A stretch of DNA of 64,000 nt from Candidatus Woesearchaeota archaeon (GCA_016192995.1 JACPTB010000005.1:1-64000); one strand, 5' to 3'. Counted from the stretch's first letter, positions 8,277 through 16,829 are shown. Notes: a model not told the origin generated them from the letters alone. Made by a program: numbers and translations.

Positions 8277-8690
8277 TCAAACAGGAGGAGGCGGTTGAGC
8301 AGGTTGTGAATTACTTTGCTCATCGCTGAGAAACATATCAACTGAACCAGGTCTTGTGTCTGGTTTTTCTTCTTGTTTTTTCTTAAAAGGAAATGCAAAA
8401 AACTTCTTTTTAATCTGAGCATTTTGAGAAGACGAAGATATAGATTGTTTATTTAATTGATTGTTTGGTTGTGGCTGTTTTTGTTTTCTTGGTAACCATT
8501 CACCTTTACTATACGTGATCAGCGGTTTAATAGACAAAGCAATAACTATCAGTAAACTAAAAATCATTAACGGCTTTGCAATATAAAATATAATAGAACC
8601 AATAATCATTCCTACAAGAAACGCTGACAACCAGAACTGCATTAAATCAGTATCATCCCATGTTGTTGGTTTTTTAAGAATATTCATCAA
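8277..8690 (-). CDS. Two-span membrane protein with proline/glutamine-rich tail
   Basis: The N-terminal third has two adjacent hydrophobic segments (LSAFLVGMIIGSIIFYIA and IFSLLIVIALSIKPLI), then a basic region (PRKQKQPQ) and a disordered tail rich in Ser, Asn, Gln and Lys ending PAQPPPPV. Probably a small membrane protein with a cytoplasmic tail. No known family recognised. It lies between the antitoxin and VapC genes on the same strand. Confidence 0.6.
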   Translation of the reverse strand: MMNILKKPTTWDDTDLMQFWLSAFLVGMIIGSIIFYIAKPLMIFSLLIVIALSIKPLITYSKGEWLPRKQKQPQPNNQLNKQSISSSSQNAQIKKKFFAFPFKKKQEEKPDTRPGSVDMFLSDEQSNSQPAQPPPPV

Positions 8691-8750
8691 AGTAAATTCT
8701 GAATGTTGATGTTTATTAAGTTTTCTGATCTTTTTTGTATTTCAAAAAAA

Positions 8751-9134
8751 TTATTTCAAGAAAATAACATTTTTCATATTTTTGAAATGTGGATCGCCTG
8801 TTACAACACTTCCTTTACTTGTTATTGCAAGATAAAGAACATAAGCATCTGCTAAACCAAAATCTGAAATTTTCTTTCGTAGGTTAGCATGTAACAACCC
8901 TACCTCTTTAGAAAATAAGGGATCAGTACTCATAATTTTAGATAGTACCTTCATTGCTTCATAAGCTAATTCACCATTTAAACCCTTACGAGTAATTCTA
9001 CTGACAACCTCTGCTACGGTAACTTCATGGGTGATTATTTCATGAATTTTTATAAGTTCATGAACCTGTTTTCCTTGTGGAGAACCTTCAAGATATTCTA
9101 TCCAAGCATAGGCGTCCATGATCAACTTACTCAT
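8751..9134 (-). CDS. PIN-domain ribonuclease toxin (VapC)
   Basis: A 127-residue PIN domain. Acidic metal ligands are visible in order: D7 in IMDAYAWIEYLEG, E in TVAEVVSRI, D in GLADAYVLYLA, and D in VVTGDPHFKN near the end. VapC proteins cleave RNA, often tRNA or rRNA, with Mg2+ or Mn2+. It overlaps the upstream AbrB-type antitoxin gene by 8 bp, the classic VapBC organisation, implying translational coupling. Confidence 0.9.
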   Translation of the reverse strand: MSKLIMDAYAWIEYLEGSPQGKQVHELIKIHEIITHEVTVAEVVSRITRKGLNGELAYEAMKVLSKIMSTDPLFSKEVGLLHANLRKKISDFGLADAYVLYLAITSKGSVVTGDPHFKNMKNVIFLK

Positions 9135-9324
9135 GTGTATTCAGCTCGTCATGTTTGGTAAATTTACCCGCTCCTTTAAATACTCCAAACCAATCTTTTT
9201 TCGCTTTTTCAATGGTTAATTTTACTACTTCGTTATTTTGTATGTTTTCTTGTTCTAATATCTCAGGCGGTATTCTTACCATAATTGAACCACCTACTCT
9301 TCTTGCACGTGAAAAGACTTCCAT
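9127..9324 (-). CDS. AbrB-family antitoxin (VapB)
   Basis: Short swapped-hairpin DNA-binding protein: RRVGGSIMVRIPPEILEQENI is the SpoVT/AbrB strand pattern, followed by VVKLTIEKAKKDW and a toxin-binding tail (GVFKGAGKFTKHD). It should neutralise the overlapping VapC and repress its own promoter. Start 9324 is preferred: AGGTGAT lies just upstream, and the longer frame would begin with the GTG inside that box. Confidence 0.85.
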   Translation of the reverse strand: MEVFSRARRVGGSIMVRIPPEILEQENIQNNEVVKLTIEKAKKDWFGVFKGAGKFTKHDELNTHE

Positions 9325-9452
9325 TAGTATCACCTGTATAATATTTAATGCATGATATAATTTAGTTATATTTAAAGTTTTCTATTTTCTCGATTATTGC
9401 AGTAAGTTAAAGAATCCTAAAGAAATATAAACTATAACGACACCATTAGTTT

Positions 9453-9704
9453 ATGGAATTTGTTTACCTTGGTTTAATTGCTGGATTGCTTACAACCGCT
9501 GCTTTTATTCCCCAAGTATGGAAAAGCTGGAAAACTAAATCAACTAAAGATCTTTCACTTTCCATGACCATTATTTTCTTTGTGGGTGTTGTGTTATGGC
9601 TTATCTATGGTATTACAGTAAAAGACTTGCCGATGACCTTGTGGAATAGCATTACCTTATTATTAGTGGGAGTATTATTGATATTGAAATTGAAATATAA
9701 ATAA
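9453..9704 (+). CDS. SemiSWEET-type sugar transporter
   Basis: An 83-residue, three-helix membrane protein with the PQ-loop motif AAFIPQVWKSWKTKST in helix 1 and WLIYGI with WNSITLLLVG in helices 2 and 3. SemiSWEETs dimerise to make a facilitative sugar (or related metabolite) channel. Length and motif order match the family well. It stands alone on the + strand. Confidence 0.88.
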   Translation: MEFVYLGLIAGLLTTAAFIPQVWKSWKTKSTKDLSLSMTIIFFVGVVLWLIYGITVKDLPMTLWNSITLLLVGVLLILKLKYK

Positions 9705-9739
9705 TAAATTTTAAATACCATCGCATTAACTGTCAGTTA

Positions 9740-10759
9740 ATGGTTGAACAACAAACAAATCCTGCAGATTCTGAATTGAGATCAAGGGAATTAGTTGCTG
9801 AACATAGTTTTCTTGAACTAATTGTTGAAAAATCGAATACATGGTCAGAAATTGCAGCAACCTGTTCATTAACAAGTCCTGAATTAGAAGGAATTATGGA
9901 TTTAGCACGAGAAGAACTGGATAGTATAGCACCAGTACTTGCAGTTGATCATAGTAGTGGAGTACCTGTTTCACCAATAGTAAAATATCCTTTTATGCGA
10001 GGTTTGTTAGAGATAAATCAAGCTGTAGTTTATTCCATGCTGATTAATCTTCAAGGATTAGATGGATTATGCGAAGAACGAAATGAATTATTGCATCGTG
10101 CTGAAACACGCTTAGCAAACTTCAGGTCACCTTTCGCTTCGGTTATTTTAAATGTGTGTAAGGGTGTTATTGAATATCATAACGGTGTAGCAGGAGTTTT
10201 CAAAGGCAAAACCAGGAGAATTATCGAGTATCATTTAGACAAAGCAATAAAACATTTAGAAACTGCCCGAAAACAAGCACATAATTATATGCCCGTTTAT
10301 GAATTCCTTGCGGTGTTTAATTTAGGGAGAGCATATATGACACGTGGCATTCCTGTAGCAGCTGAATGGTACTTTAAAGCAAGTGAAAGATTTACTCTAC
10401 CTCAGATAGCGTTGAGTAGATATTACAGATCTAGATGTACTGTATCCCAAGGTGATTTTGGAATAGTTATTCCAGATCAGGAAACAACCACGTATCAATT
10501 AAGAGAAATTTTAACTCTTCAAGCTACTGATTACATCTTTCCGTTTGGTCATCTCATTGGTCTTTTTGGATCTGACGGTAGGAAAGCATTGACAGATATT
10601 ACGAAACATGCTTTAAGCTCTATTTTTGCAGGATATGATCGGAGAAGAAATCAAACACCTCCCTTAGATTGGCGGGAGAGTGGATGGACATATGATTTTG
10701 AAACAGCTAAACCTAATGCGATTGCACAAGGATTACGCTTGTTAACTCGGACAGAATAA
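9740..10759 (+). CDS. Hypothetical helical protein, 339 aa
   Basis: Not recognised. Largely alpha-helical; the region AIKHLETARKQAHNYMPVYEFLAVFNLGRAYMTRGIPVAAEWYFKA is written here only as helical pairs and resembles two TPR units (about residues 170-220). No signal peptide or membrane segment. A TATA-like AATTTTAAATACC about 21-32 bp upstream of the ATG suggests a leaderless transcript. Downstream is the convergent peroxiredoxin gene. A TPR-like scaffold is possible but not certain. Confidence 0.6.
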   Translation: MVEQQTNPADSELRSRELVAEHSFLELIVEKSNTWSEIAATCSLTSPELEGIMDLAREELDSIAPVLAVDHSSGVPVSPIVKYPFMRGLLEINQAVVYSMLINLQGLDGLCEERNELLHRAETRLANFRSPFASVILNVCKGVIEYHNGVAGVFKGKTRRIIEYHLDKAIKHLETARKQAHNYMPVYEFLAVFNLGRAYMTRGIPVAAEWYFKASERFTLPQIALSRYYRSRCTVSQGDFGIVIPDQETTTYQLREILTLQATDYIFPFGHLIGLFGSDGRKALTDITKHALSSIFAGYDRRRNQTPPLDWRESGWTYDFETAKPNAIAQGLRLLTRTE

Positions 10760-10798
10760 AAATAAAAAATCAATACATCAAAATACATTCAAAGTTCT

Positions 10799-11320
10799 TT
10801 AAACCTTCAAGGTATCTTGTCCTGGTTTCCAATCAATTGGACATAAACCGCCAGTTTGCAGTGCTTTTAAGACACGCAATGTTTCTTGGACACTTCTTCC
10901 TACATTAAGATCAGAAACAACCATGTACTTTAAAACACCTTCTGGGTCAATAATAAAAGTTCCACGTAATGCAATTCCTTTATCTTCAATCAACACTCCA
11001 AATGCCCGAGATAATGCATGATTAGTGTCTGCTAAAACAGGAAATTTCACTTGCACCATATCGCGCTGGAACCATGCTTTGTGAGAATGCGCTGAATCAG
11101 TGCTTGCAGCAAGAACTTCTGCATTTGCTGCTTTAAAATCACCAGAAGCTGCTGCAAAACCTTTAATCTCTGTTGGACAAACAAAGGTAAAATCCAGTGG
11201 ATAAAAGAATAATACTACCCATTTTCCTTGGTAATCATTTAAACTAATTTTTTTAATTTGACCATCAACATATGCTTCAACATCAAATGTCGGCACCATT
11301 TGCCCTACTTTAACAACCAT
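10799..11320 (-). CDS. 2-Cys peroxiredoxin (AhpC/Prx1 type)
   Basis: Reduces hydrogen peroxide and organic peroxides. The thioredoxin-fold core has the peroxidatic cysteine in FYPLDFTFVCPTEI and the resolving cysteine in GGLCPIDWKPG close to the C terminus, as in typical 2-Cys enzymes; RGTFIIDPEG is the conserved strand. About 173 residues. Start 11320 (MVVKVGQ) is well supported by AGGAGGT upstream; the longer ATG frame reads through non-conserved sequence from the adjacent structured element. The divergent neighbour is a thioredoxin-like lipoprotein, so both may serve thiol redox defence. Confidence 0.93.
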   Translation of the reverse strand: MVVKVGQMVPTFDVEAYVDGQIKKISLNDYQGKWVVLFFYPLDFTFVCPTEIKGFAAASGDFKAANAEVLAASTDSAHSHKAWFQRDMVQVKFPVLADTNHALSRAFGVLIEDKGIALRGTFIIDPEGVLKYMVVSDLNVGRSVQETLRVLKALQTGGLCPIDWKPGQDTLKV

Positions 11321-11393
11321 ATAAATTACCTCCTGTATGTATCTCATAGATGAGATGCAGAGGTAATTTATAAAGATTATTGAGATAAGAAAC

Positions 11394-11547
11394 GAGTTTG
11401 TCGCATAAATGCCTTCGGCAGCCACCATCGGCTCGGCTCAGCTTATTTCTATCATAGTACTATCCTCTCTGGAACCTCGGATAGTACTCGCTAATTAATT
11501 AATAAGAGCCTCGCAATATTGATGGTGGCAGATTATGCGACAAACTC
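11394..11547 (+). repeat. Structured element type 1, CACCATC variant
   Basis: Outer arms GAGTTTGTCGCATA (11394-11407) and TATGCGACAAACTC (11534-11547) are perfectly complementary. Inside are TGCCTTCGGCA hairpin, P1 CCACCATC with GATGGTGG, P2 GGCTC with GAGCC, TCGCAA loop, and P3 AGTACTATCC (11456-11465) with GGATAGTACT (11479-11488) closing the loop TCTCTGGAACCTC. It fills the divergent intergenic region between peroxiredoxin and the TlpA-like gene. Confidence 0.8.
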
Positions 11548-11617
11548 ATAAGAAACATAATATTTATAAAAAAATGAAGATATTGGTTAGTAAATATTTT
11601 TAAAAAAAGGTGATTAT

Positions 11618-12322
11618 ATGAACTATTCAAAAACATTGGTTTTAGGAATGTTATTAGTTTTAATTCTTGGTTTGGCTGCAAGCTGCTCAAAACCTCAACA
11701 AACGCAGCAAAAACCAGTTCCTCCGCCTGAAGCAGCTGGAACTCCAACTGAAGAACAACCTTCAGCAGCTGAAAATACTCAGCCTCAAGCTGCAGCTGGA
11801 GAAAATAAAGAAACAACTCAAACAACAAATCAAGAAGGGAAAACGTATATTGAAGGCGCTAAAGTTCCTGTATCAAACAAACCAGCAGCAACAAAAAATT
11901 GGTTAACTACAGAAATGACTGATACTGCAGGACAAACTTTTACCATTAACCAATATAAGGGAAAAACAGTCTTAATTCAGAGCTTCTCAACTACTTGTGA
12001 ACGATGTAAAGAACAAATGCAGTATTTGAAAGCATTTAAACAAATGTCAGGAGAGAATGTAATTCTAGTTAGTATTGACACTGATTTAAATGAAAATCCT
12101 GAAACAGTAAAAGAATTTGCAGCAACAAATGAATTCATCTGGCATGTAGTGCCTAGTTCTATTGATGCAACAACTGCAATGCTCAAGAAATTCGGGACAA
12201 AAATGTTGAAACAGGAAAATCTTCCTATGGCAATGTGGTGTGATAACTTGCGGACAAAAACATTCAATGGAATGAAAACTGCTGAGCAATTACAGCAAGA
12301 GCTTACTCAAGGATGCACCTAA
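11618..12322 (+). CDS. Thioredoxin-fold lipoprotein (TlpA/ResA-like)
   Basis: Exported thiol oxidoreductase candidate. Signal with lipobox LAASC (Cys about 23), then a Gln/Pro/Ala-rich linker of about 60 residues, then a thioredoxin domain (about 85-234) with QSFSTTCERCKEQM, the CxxC active site, and the following VSIDTD strand. The cis-Pro loop seems to be ENLPMAMWCD. GGTGAT lies upstream of the ATG. The divergent neighbour is peroxiredoxin. Substrate unknown; likely disulfide reduction outside the membrane. Confidence 0.85.
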   Translation: MNYSKTLVLGMLLVLILGLAASCSKPQQTQQKPVPPPEAAGTPTEEQPSAAENTQPQAAAGENKETTQTTNQEGKTYIEGAKVPVSNKPAATKNWLTTEMTDTAGQTFTINQYKGKTVLIQSFSTTCERCKEQMQYLKAFKQMSGENVILVSIDTDLNENPETVKEFAATNEFIWHVVPSSIDATTAMLKKFGTKMLKQENLPMAMWCDNLRTKTFNGMKTAEQLQQELTQGCT

Positions 12323-12346
12323 ACCAAATAAGCTTTATTTATTTTT

Positions 12347-13339
12347 TTATTTTTCGTTTATGCTTCCAGCTCCTAATAGACTAATCAGATTATTTTTAAC
12401 AACAAGAATAGGAATGCGTTTCAAGAATGTTTGATAGTGAGGATGAGCGTGTTTTTGAAATTCTTTTATGAAATCATACTTAGTAAATATTTCTGGATTA
12501 TGTGTTGCTATTCCTCCAGCCAAATATAATCCTCCGTTAGGAAGAACCTCTAAAGCAAAATTTCTAGAGCAACGCGCATAATAATGAACAAAAAGTTTCA
12601 TTGCTTTTTTACTGCAAGGATTTTTTCCTTGACTTTCTGCTATTTCAGCTGCTGATAATTTTTCCGGTAATGTTTTATATTGTTTAAATTCTGTTTCTTT
12701 CATAAATGCATATAATATTTCTAATCCTCTGCCAGAAAGTACGTCTTCATAACTTAAAGGATATTCTTGATAGTCTTGTTTTTTTGTATGAGTTTTGATA
12801 TAATCAGCAAGTTCATTATCAAACACATTTTCCAAAGGCAAATTTCCATGCCCTCCTTCACTTGGCAGTGAATTATAACTTTCTTTTGATTGATCATATA
12901 TTAATATTGCCTTGCCTAAACCAGTGCCTGCTCCTATGACTGCTTTGGTGCCATGTTCAACGTGATTTCCTTTGTGCACTACAAGAAAATCTTTTTTGTC
13001 GAGAAACTGAATACCTAAGGCTAAAGCTTGAAAATCATTGATAAGATTAATGGAAAGATTTGTTTTTTTGGATAAGAGTTTAGTGTCAAAAATGATATTG
13101 GCATTAACTAATGAAACTTTTGTGTCTTTGATTATTCCTGCTGCACCAATAACACAGCTCCTGAGATGATATTTTTGCTGCAGATATGAAACAAGAGGGG
13201 TAAAAAAAGAAGTAAAGCTTTTGATTGATGAAGTCAAATGATGGTTAGTGTACACCAGCACTGGTTTTTTTTGTTTAATCTCAATAACACCCACAAAAGT
13301 ATTAGTGCCGCCAACATCGAGAACAAGTTGGTAAGTCAT
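12347..13339 (-). CDS. glk: Glucokinase (bacterial Glk family)
   Basis: ATP-dependent phosphorylation of glucose to glucose 6-phosphate. Phosphate-1 motif LDVGGTNTFVGVIE at the N terminus, NDFQALALGIQ, adenosine-side AVIGAGTGLGKAIL, and the substrate region LPSEGGHGNLP are in family order; YLAGGIATHNP near the end is the conserved C-terminal glycine motif. At 330 residues it matches proteobacterial-type Glk rather than archaeal ADP-dependent kinases, suggesting acquisition by transfer. Its ATG overlaps the stop of the upstream membrane-protein gene (ATGA), so the two are translated together. Confidence 0.9.
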   Translation of the reverse strand: MTYQLVLDVGGTNTFVGVIEIKQKKPVLVYTNHHLTSSIKSFTSFFTPLVSYLQQKYHLRSCVIGAAGIIKDTKVSLVNANIIFDTKLLSKKTNLSINLINDFQALALGIQFLDKKDFLVVHKGNHVEHGTKAVIGAGTGLGKAILIYDQSKESYNSLPSEGGHGNLPLENVFDNELADYIKTHTKKQDYQEYPLSYEDVLSGRGLEILYAFMKETEFKQYKTLPEKLSAAEIAESQGKNPCSKKAMKLFVHYYARCSRNFALEVLPNGGLYLAGGIATHNPEIFTKYDFIKEFQKHAHPHYQTFLKRIPILVVKNNLISLLGAGSINEK

Positions 13340-13908
13340 CTTTTAACCTTCTTATTTTTATTCTTTGTTTTATGAGTTTGATTATAAACAATGATGCTAT
13401 TAATAACAGAGAACAAAATAAAACTAATAATGGTATAGGCAAAAGAAAGCATAAGGGTAATTACTCCAAGATCTGTTGTTAATCTTTCTTCCTCAAGATA
13501 AATCACTATTATTTGTAAAACAAAAGTAAGTACTACAAACGTCGAGGGAATTAACAAACTACGAAAAAAGTTTTTCCATGTAGGGCTTTGAAAGATAAAG
13601 ATAATACCTCCAGCTATGACGCTTAAGAACGGCACAATAAGGTAGCTTAAATAGATAACGCTTACAAATTTAGTGTAAGGTGTATCAAGATAGGTATAAT
13701 TTTTACCCCAACCATCAAAAGTATAATACGTTTCTATTACGGTTAATTCTGCTTCATGTTTTTGTCTATAGTTAGTGTCGAGCTTGTAGATAAGAACAAA
13801 TAAAGAAAAAAGGATAACGGTAATTACAATAATAATACGGATGTATTTTGATATACTCTGTTTTGATTCTATTGCTTTCATGGTTTGTCTGATAAATTCT
13901 TTAAGCAT
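13336..13908 (-). CDS. Four-span membrane protein of unknown function
   Basis: About 190 residues with four predicted hydrophobic helices (IIIVITVILFSLFVLIY; VIYLSYLIVPFLSVIAGG; FVVLTFVLQIIVIYL; LMLSFAYTIISFILFSV) and a very basic tail (KTKNKNKKVKR). A loop between helices 1 and 2 is aromatic (FDGWGKNYTYLDTPYTKF) and probably external. Overlaps glk by 4 bp. No family recognised; coupling to glk might suggest a role near sugar uptake, but that is a guess. Confidence 0.65.
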   Translation of the reverse strand: MLKEFIRQTMKAIESKQSISKYIRIIIVITVILFSLFVLIYKLDTNYRQKHEAELTVIETYYTFDGWGKNYTYLDTPYTKFVSVIYLSYLIVPFLSVIAGGIIFIFQSPTWKNFFRSLLIPSTFVVLTFVLQIIVIYLEEERLTTDLGVITLMLSFAYTIISFILFSVINSIIVYNQTHKTKNKNKKVKR

Positions 13909-13957
13909 GCTGTTTTAAATAATTAACCTTTTTCACCGTAGATTCGAAAGTAACATC

Positions 13958-14161
13958 GTACGTATTAAGTCTTTTTCAGGTTTAGCGCCAGTTCAGCTTC
14001 AAAAGTAATTTAACATTGGATTTTTCTCTCTATAAATATAATCTCGACTAAAGATCGGGATTATAAGACTTGCCTATCGGCAAGGAACTCCGAAAAATCC
14101 CCAATGTAAGCATGGAAGAGCTTCACAAAATAGGCGCTAAACCACCAGACTTAATACGTAC
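13958..14161 (+). repeat. Structured element type 1 with extra helices in the apical loop
   Basis: Outer arms GTACGTATTAAGTCT and AGACTTAATACGTAC are perfectly paired; P1 GGTTTAGCGCC with GGCGCTAAACC; P2 AGCTT with GAGCT; P3 CATTGGATTTTTC with GAAAAATCCCCAATG. The apical loop is split after CTCTCT by an insert (about 14031-14083) that itself forms two hairpins, ATAATCTCG/CGGGATTAT and CTTGCCTATCGGCAAG, before continuing GGAACTCC. Lies between two minus-strand genes. Confidence 0.8.
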
Positions 14162-14180
14162 CTTTTTCAAACTAAAAAAA

Positions 14181-14948
14181 TTACTTCAATTCAATCCCCA
14201 CAGGACAATGATCTGAACCATGAATTGTAGAGAGAATAAAAGCATCTTTTAATTTAGATTTTAGCCCTTTTGAGATAAGAAAATAATCTATTCTCCAACC
14301 AATATTCTTAGCGCGGGCATTAAACATATAACTCCACCAGGTATATTGTCCTGGGTTTTGGCTAAATTCTCTGAAAGTATCAATAAAACCCGCTTGTAAG
14401 AGATTGCTAAATCCATCAATTTCTACTTGCGTATAACCTGCTGTTTTATTATAATTAGATTTAGGATTGGCAAGATCAAGGGGTGCGTGAGCTACATTCA
14501 AATCTCCACAAACAATAACAGGCTTGTTTTTTTCCAATGATTTGAGAAATTTGAGAAACTCTTTATCCCATTGTTCGCGATATTTTAATCTCAACAAACC
14601 TCGCTGTGAATTGGGAGTATAAACCGTAACCAGATAATATTCTTTAAATTCTAAGGTTAGAACTCTGCCCTCTGTATCAGCTTCATCAGTTGATTTGTGA
14701 TCTAAGCCATAACTCACTGATAATGGTTTAATCTTGGAAAAGATTGCTGTACCTGCATAGCCTTTTTTTTCAGCAGAATTCCAATGATGATAAGGAAATT
14801 CAGTTAAAAGCTCATCTACTTGCTCCGGATGCGCTTTAGTCTCCTGAATGCAAAGAATATCGGGATTTATCTGCTTGATTGCATGAGAAAAACCATTTTT
14901 CATAGCAGCTCGAATGCCATTAACATTCCAAGAAATCAATTTAACCAT
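14181..14948 (-). CDS. xthA: Exodeoxyribonuclease III / AP endonuclease
   Basis: Cuts DNA 5' to abasic sites in base excision repair. The 255-residue EEP-fold protein shows LISWNVNGIRAA, CIQETKAHPEQ (metal-binding Glu), VCGDLNVAH (Asp-Asn pair) and the C-terminal IHGSDHCPVGIEL (catalytic Asp-His). TYTPNSQRG-like strand is seen as VTVYTPNSQRG. Typical full length. TATA-like sequence upstream and no ribosome binding site suggest leaderless expression. Confidence 0.95.
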   Translation of the reverse strand: MVKLISWNVNGIRAAMKNGFSHAIKQINPDILCIQETKAHPEQVDELLTEFPYHHWNSAEKKGYAGTAIFSKIKPLSVSYGLDHKSTDEADTEGRVLTLEFKEYYLVTVYTPNSQRGLLRLKYREQWDKEFLKFLKSLEKNKPVIVCGDLNVAHAPLDLANPKSNYNKTAGYTQVEIDGFSNLLQAGFIDTFREFSQNPGQYTWWSYMFNARAKNIGWRIDYFLISKGLKSKLKDAFILSTIHGSDHCPVGIELK

Positions 14949-14981
14949 AAAAAAGCTTAGATAAATTATGGTTTATATAAT

Positions 14982-15770
14982 TTATGGCTTGTTTGGACCA
15001 AATATTCCTGGGCTCCCGCTAGGGGAACCACCACTAAGAGGATGAAAACCTTGATAACCATAAGGTGGTTGAGGAGAGGAGGGAGATTGAGGTGAAGGTT
15101 GTGGTGAAGTTCTTGAACTAAGATTGCCAGAAAAATATCTACTAGAACCTGGAATTCTATGAGAAGGAATATGTTTATAACATGGTAACACTAATCTTGC
15201 ACCAATAGTGGCTTTTTCTTCTTCTCTTGTCAGAAGATCCCTTGAAACAGCACCTTCTAATACTTCCCCTCTTCCGTAGCGAGTTCGATATTCAGGCAAA
15301 ACGAAGACCATGCTTTGAGGAATATATCGAGCATCAGGTCTAACTATGGTTAGTTCAACTAAATCCCTTCTAACATAAAGAACACCAGACGGAGAAAGAT
15401 CATAAGCACCTTGATTTCTTGTTTGTTCATCATCACTATCATGATTTCCAAATGCTAATAACCATTCTTTTGTTGTTGGTAATCTAAAACCATCTTGAGC
15501 ATACGGTTCCAAGAAGCGCGTTAATTCGTCTTCACTTGGCTTCATCGCCATAGGTAAACCTTGATTTTCTCGCACAGAGCTCCTTAACTCATTATCATAG
15601 CGATAAGGAGGTGGCATAACACCACCTGCCATAATATGACCTGCAAGAAATTCATGAGTTATTGTATACTGCATTATCCAAAAACCAGCCTGGGGTGATC
15701 CTACATATACTAATGGTTCTGTTCTTCCTAAACGTAAATGCATTCTTTCTAAACGTTTCTGCAATGACAT
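14982..15770 (-). CDS. FGE/sulfatase-modifying-factor-like protein with disordered tail
   Basis: The segment QDGFRLPTTKEWLLAFG resembles the RLPTEAEWEYA signature of the formylglycine-generating enzyme fold, a fold also used by C-type-lectin-like proteins. Around it, WIMQYTITHEFLAGHIMAGG could be the domain start. The last 60 residues are Pro/Ser/Gly-rich (SPQPSPQSPSSPQPPYGYQ). No active cysteine pair is visible, so enzymatic activity is doubtful. No signal peptide. Lies just upstream of xthA on the same strand. Confidence 0.55.
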   Translation of the reverse strand: MSLQKRLERMHLRLGRTEPLVYVGSPQAGFWIMQYTITHEFLAGHIMAGGVMPPPYRYDNELRSSVRENQGLPMAMKPSEDELTRFLEPYAQDGFRLPTTKEWLLAFGNHDSDDEQTRNQGAYDLSPSGVLYVRRDLVELTIVRPDARYIPQSMVFVLPEYRTRYGRGEVLEGAVSRDLLTREEEKATIGARLVLPCYKHIPSHRIPGSSRYFSGNLSSRTSPQPSPQSPSSPQPPYGYQGFHPLSGGSPSGSPGIFGPNKP

Positions 15771-15860
15771 TATTCCTTCTACCTCAGTACTAAAAATATC
15801 CCTAAGAAAACACTATTATTATTTAAAACTTATCAAAAATATAAACTTTATATAAATCAA

Positions 15861-16026
15861 GGCTTCATCCAAAAAATGGCTGCCGCCAGGTTAGCACCTT
15901 CGAAACTTCAATTCTTATCTTCGCTTAAACGGTCGTGCTCCGAAGGAGCCAACCCTCCGACCTCTTTTGATGAGTATTTCAAAGAGTTTCGACCTGAGGG
16001 TGCTAACCTTATTTTTGGATGAAGCC
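15861..16026 (+). repeat. Structured element type C, complete copy
   Basis: Outer arms GGCTTCATCC and GGATGAAGCC pair perfectly. Inside, GGTTAGCACC pairs with GGTGCTAACC, CGAAACT with AGTTTCG, and a small CTCCGAAGGAG hairpin is followed by an AAGAG/CTCTT stem with variable apex. A second, truncated copy lies at 34992 with a shared sequence (GGCTGCCGCCAGGTTAGC). Located in the gap between the 14982 gene and the ZIP gene. Confidence 0.75.
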
Positions 16027-16050
16027 ATAAATCAAAAAACAATCATAAAT

Positions 16051-16062
16051 AATTTTATAAAT
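16051..16062 (+). promoter_or_regulatory. TATA box of the ZIP-like gene
   Basis: AATTTTATAAAT lies about 22-32 bp upstream of the ATG at 16083, fitting a leaderless archaeal promoter just outside the structured element's right arm. Confidence 0.5.
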
Positions 16063-16082
16063 ATCTTCATCTCAGGAATGAT

Positions 16083-16805
16083 ATGCCAACACAATTATTT
16101 GCTACTGTTTTATATTCAATCTTAGTAGCAGTTGTCAGTCTTTTGAGCAATATGTATTATTTCATGTATGAACATAAAGCAAAAGCATTTCTCCCTTATG
16201 TCGTGCCGTTTGCAAGCGGCATTTTATTAACAAGTGTTTACCTTTATCTATTGCCCATGGCTTTGATTCTCCATCTTGATGCGTTAGTCATAACATTGTT
16301 TGGTTTTTTAGGATATTATGTTCTTGAACTTTTTGTTCAGATGAACCCTTGCAGCATAGAGTTTCTTCAAACGAAAAAAGGAGAGAAACCAAGCACTATG
16401 ATCAAAAAGCCATCTTGTGCGGGATTATTTATACATATGTTCATACAAGGGATAATATTAGGAGTGGCATTTGATATTGGACTTAGATTTGGCATTGTAA
16501 TAACGTTTTTTCTTGGCATCCTTAAAATACCTGAATCATTGGCTACCATGCAGCACTATTTTCAAGGCAAAGTACTTATGAAAAACCTTTTGTTAGCCTT
16601 GTTAATTCCTCTCGTAAGCATAGGAACTTATTTTGGAGTTACCCATCTTAATGCAGGATACAATGGAATGGCATTAGCATTAACTGGAGGTATGTTTATG
16701 TACCTAGCAACGACAAATTTATTCAAAAGAGTGGCTTCAAAGAGCGCTGGATTGCTGTTTATTATAGGTATTATTGTAACAATGTTTATAGGTCAATTGC
16801 TTTAA
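16083..16805 (+). CDS. ZIP-family metal transporter-like protein with altered metal site
   Basis: About 240 residues with seven to eight hydrophobic helices in the ZIP arrangement, including a His-rich-free loop after helix 3 and FIHMFIQGIILGVAFDIG in the place of the helix-4 HNxxDG motif and LKIPESLATMQHYF in the place of the helix-5 HE/KIPEG motif. The usual acidic/His ligands are partly replaced (Q for D/N, K for H), so metal specificity or transport may be changed. The last codons are part of a 26-bp palindrome with the sequence beyond the stop. Confidence 0.75.
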   Translation: MPTQLFATVLYSILVAVVSLLSNMYYFMYEHKAKAFLPYVVPFASGILLTSVYLYLLPMALILHLDALVITLFGFLGYYVLELFVQMNPCSIEFLQTKKGEKPSTMIKKPSCAGLFIHMFIQGIILGVAFDIGLRFGIVITFFLGILKIPESLATMQHYFQGKVLMKNLLLALLIPLVSIGTYFGVTHLNAGYNGMALALTGGMFMYLATTNLFKRVASKSAGLLFIIGIIVTMFIGQLL

Positions 16806-16829
16806 AGCAATTGACCTATGAACATTGTT
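16778..16829. terminator. 26-bp palindrome centred on a stop codon
   Basis: Bases 16778-16803 and 16804-16829 are reverse complements except for one T-G pair (arms begin AACAATGTTTATAGG and end CCTATGAACATTGTT). The left half is coding sequence of the ZIP gene; the right half follows its TAA. It looks like an inverted duplication of the gene end and would fold into a very stable hairpin at the mRNA 3' end. Confidence 0.6.

Noticed and set aside
11321-11428. 36-residue N-terminal extension of the peroxiredoxin
   Set aside because: It is not conserved and reaches into the adjacent element; a strong AGGAGGT precedes the ATG at 11320.
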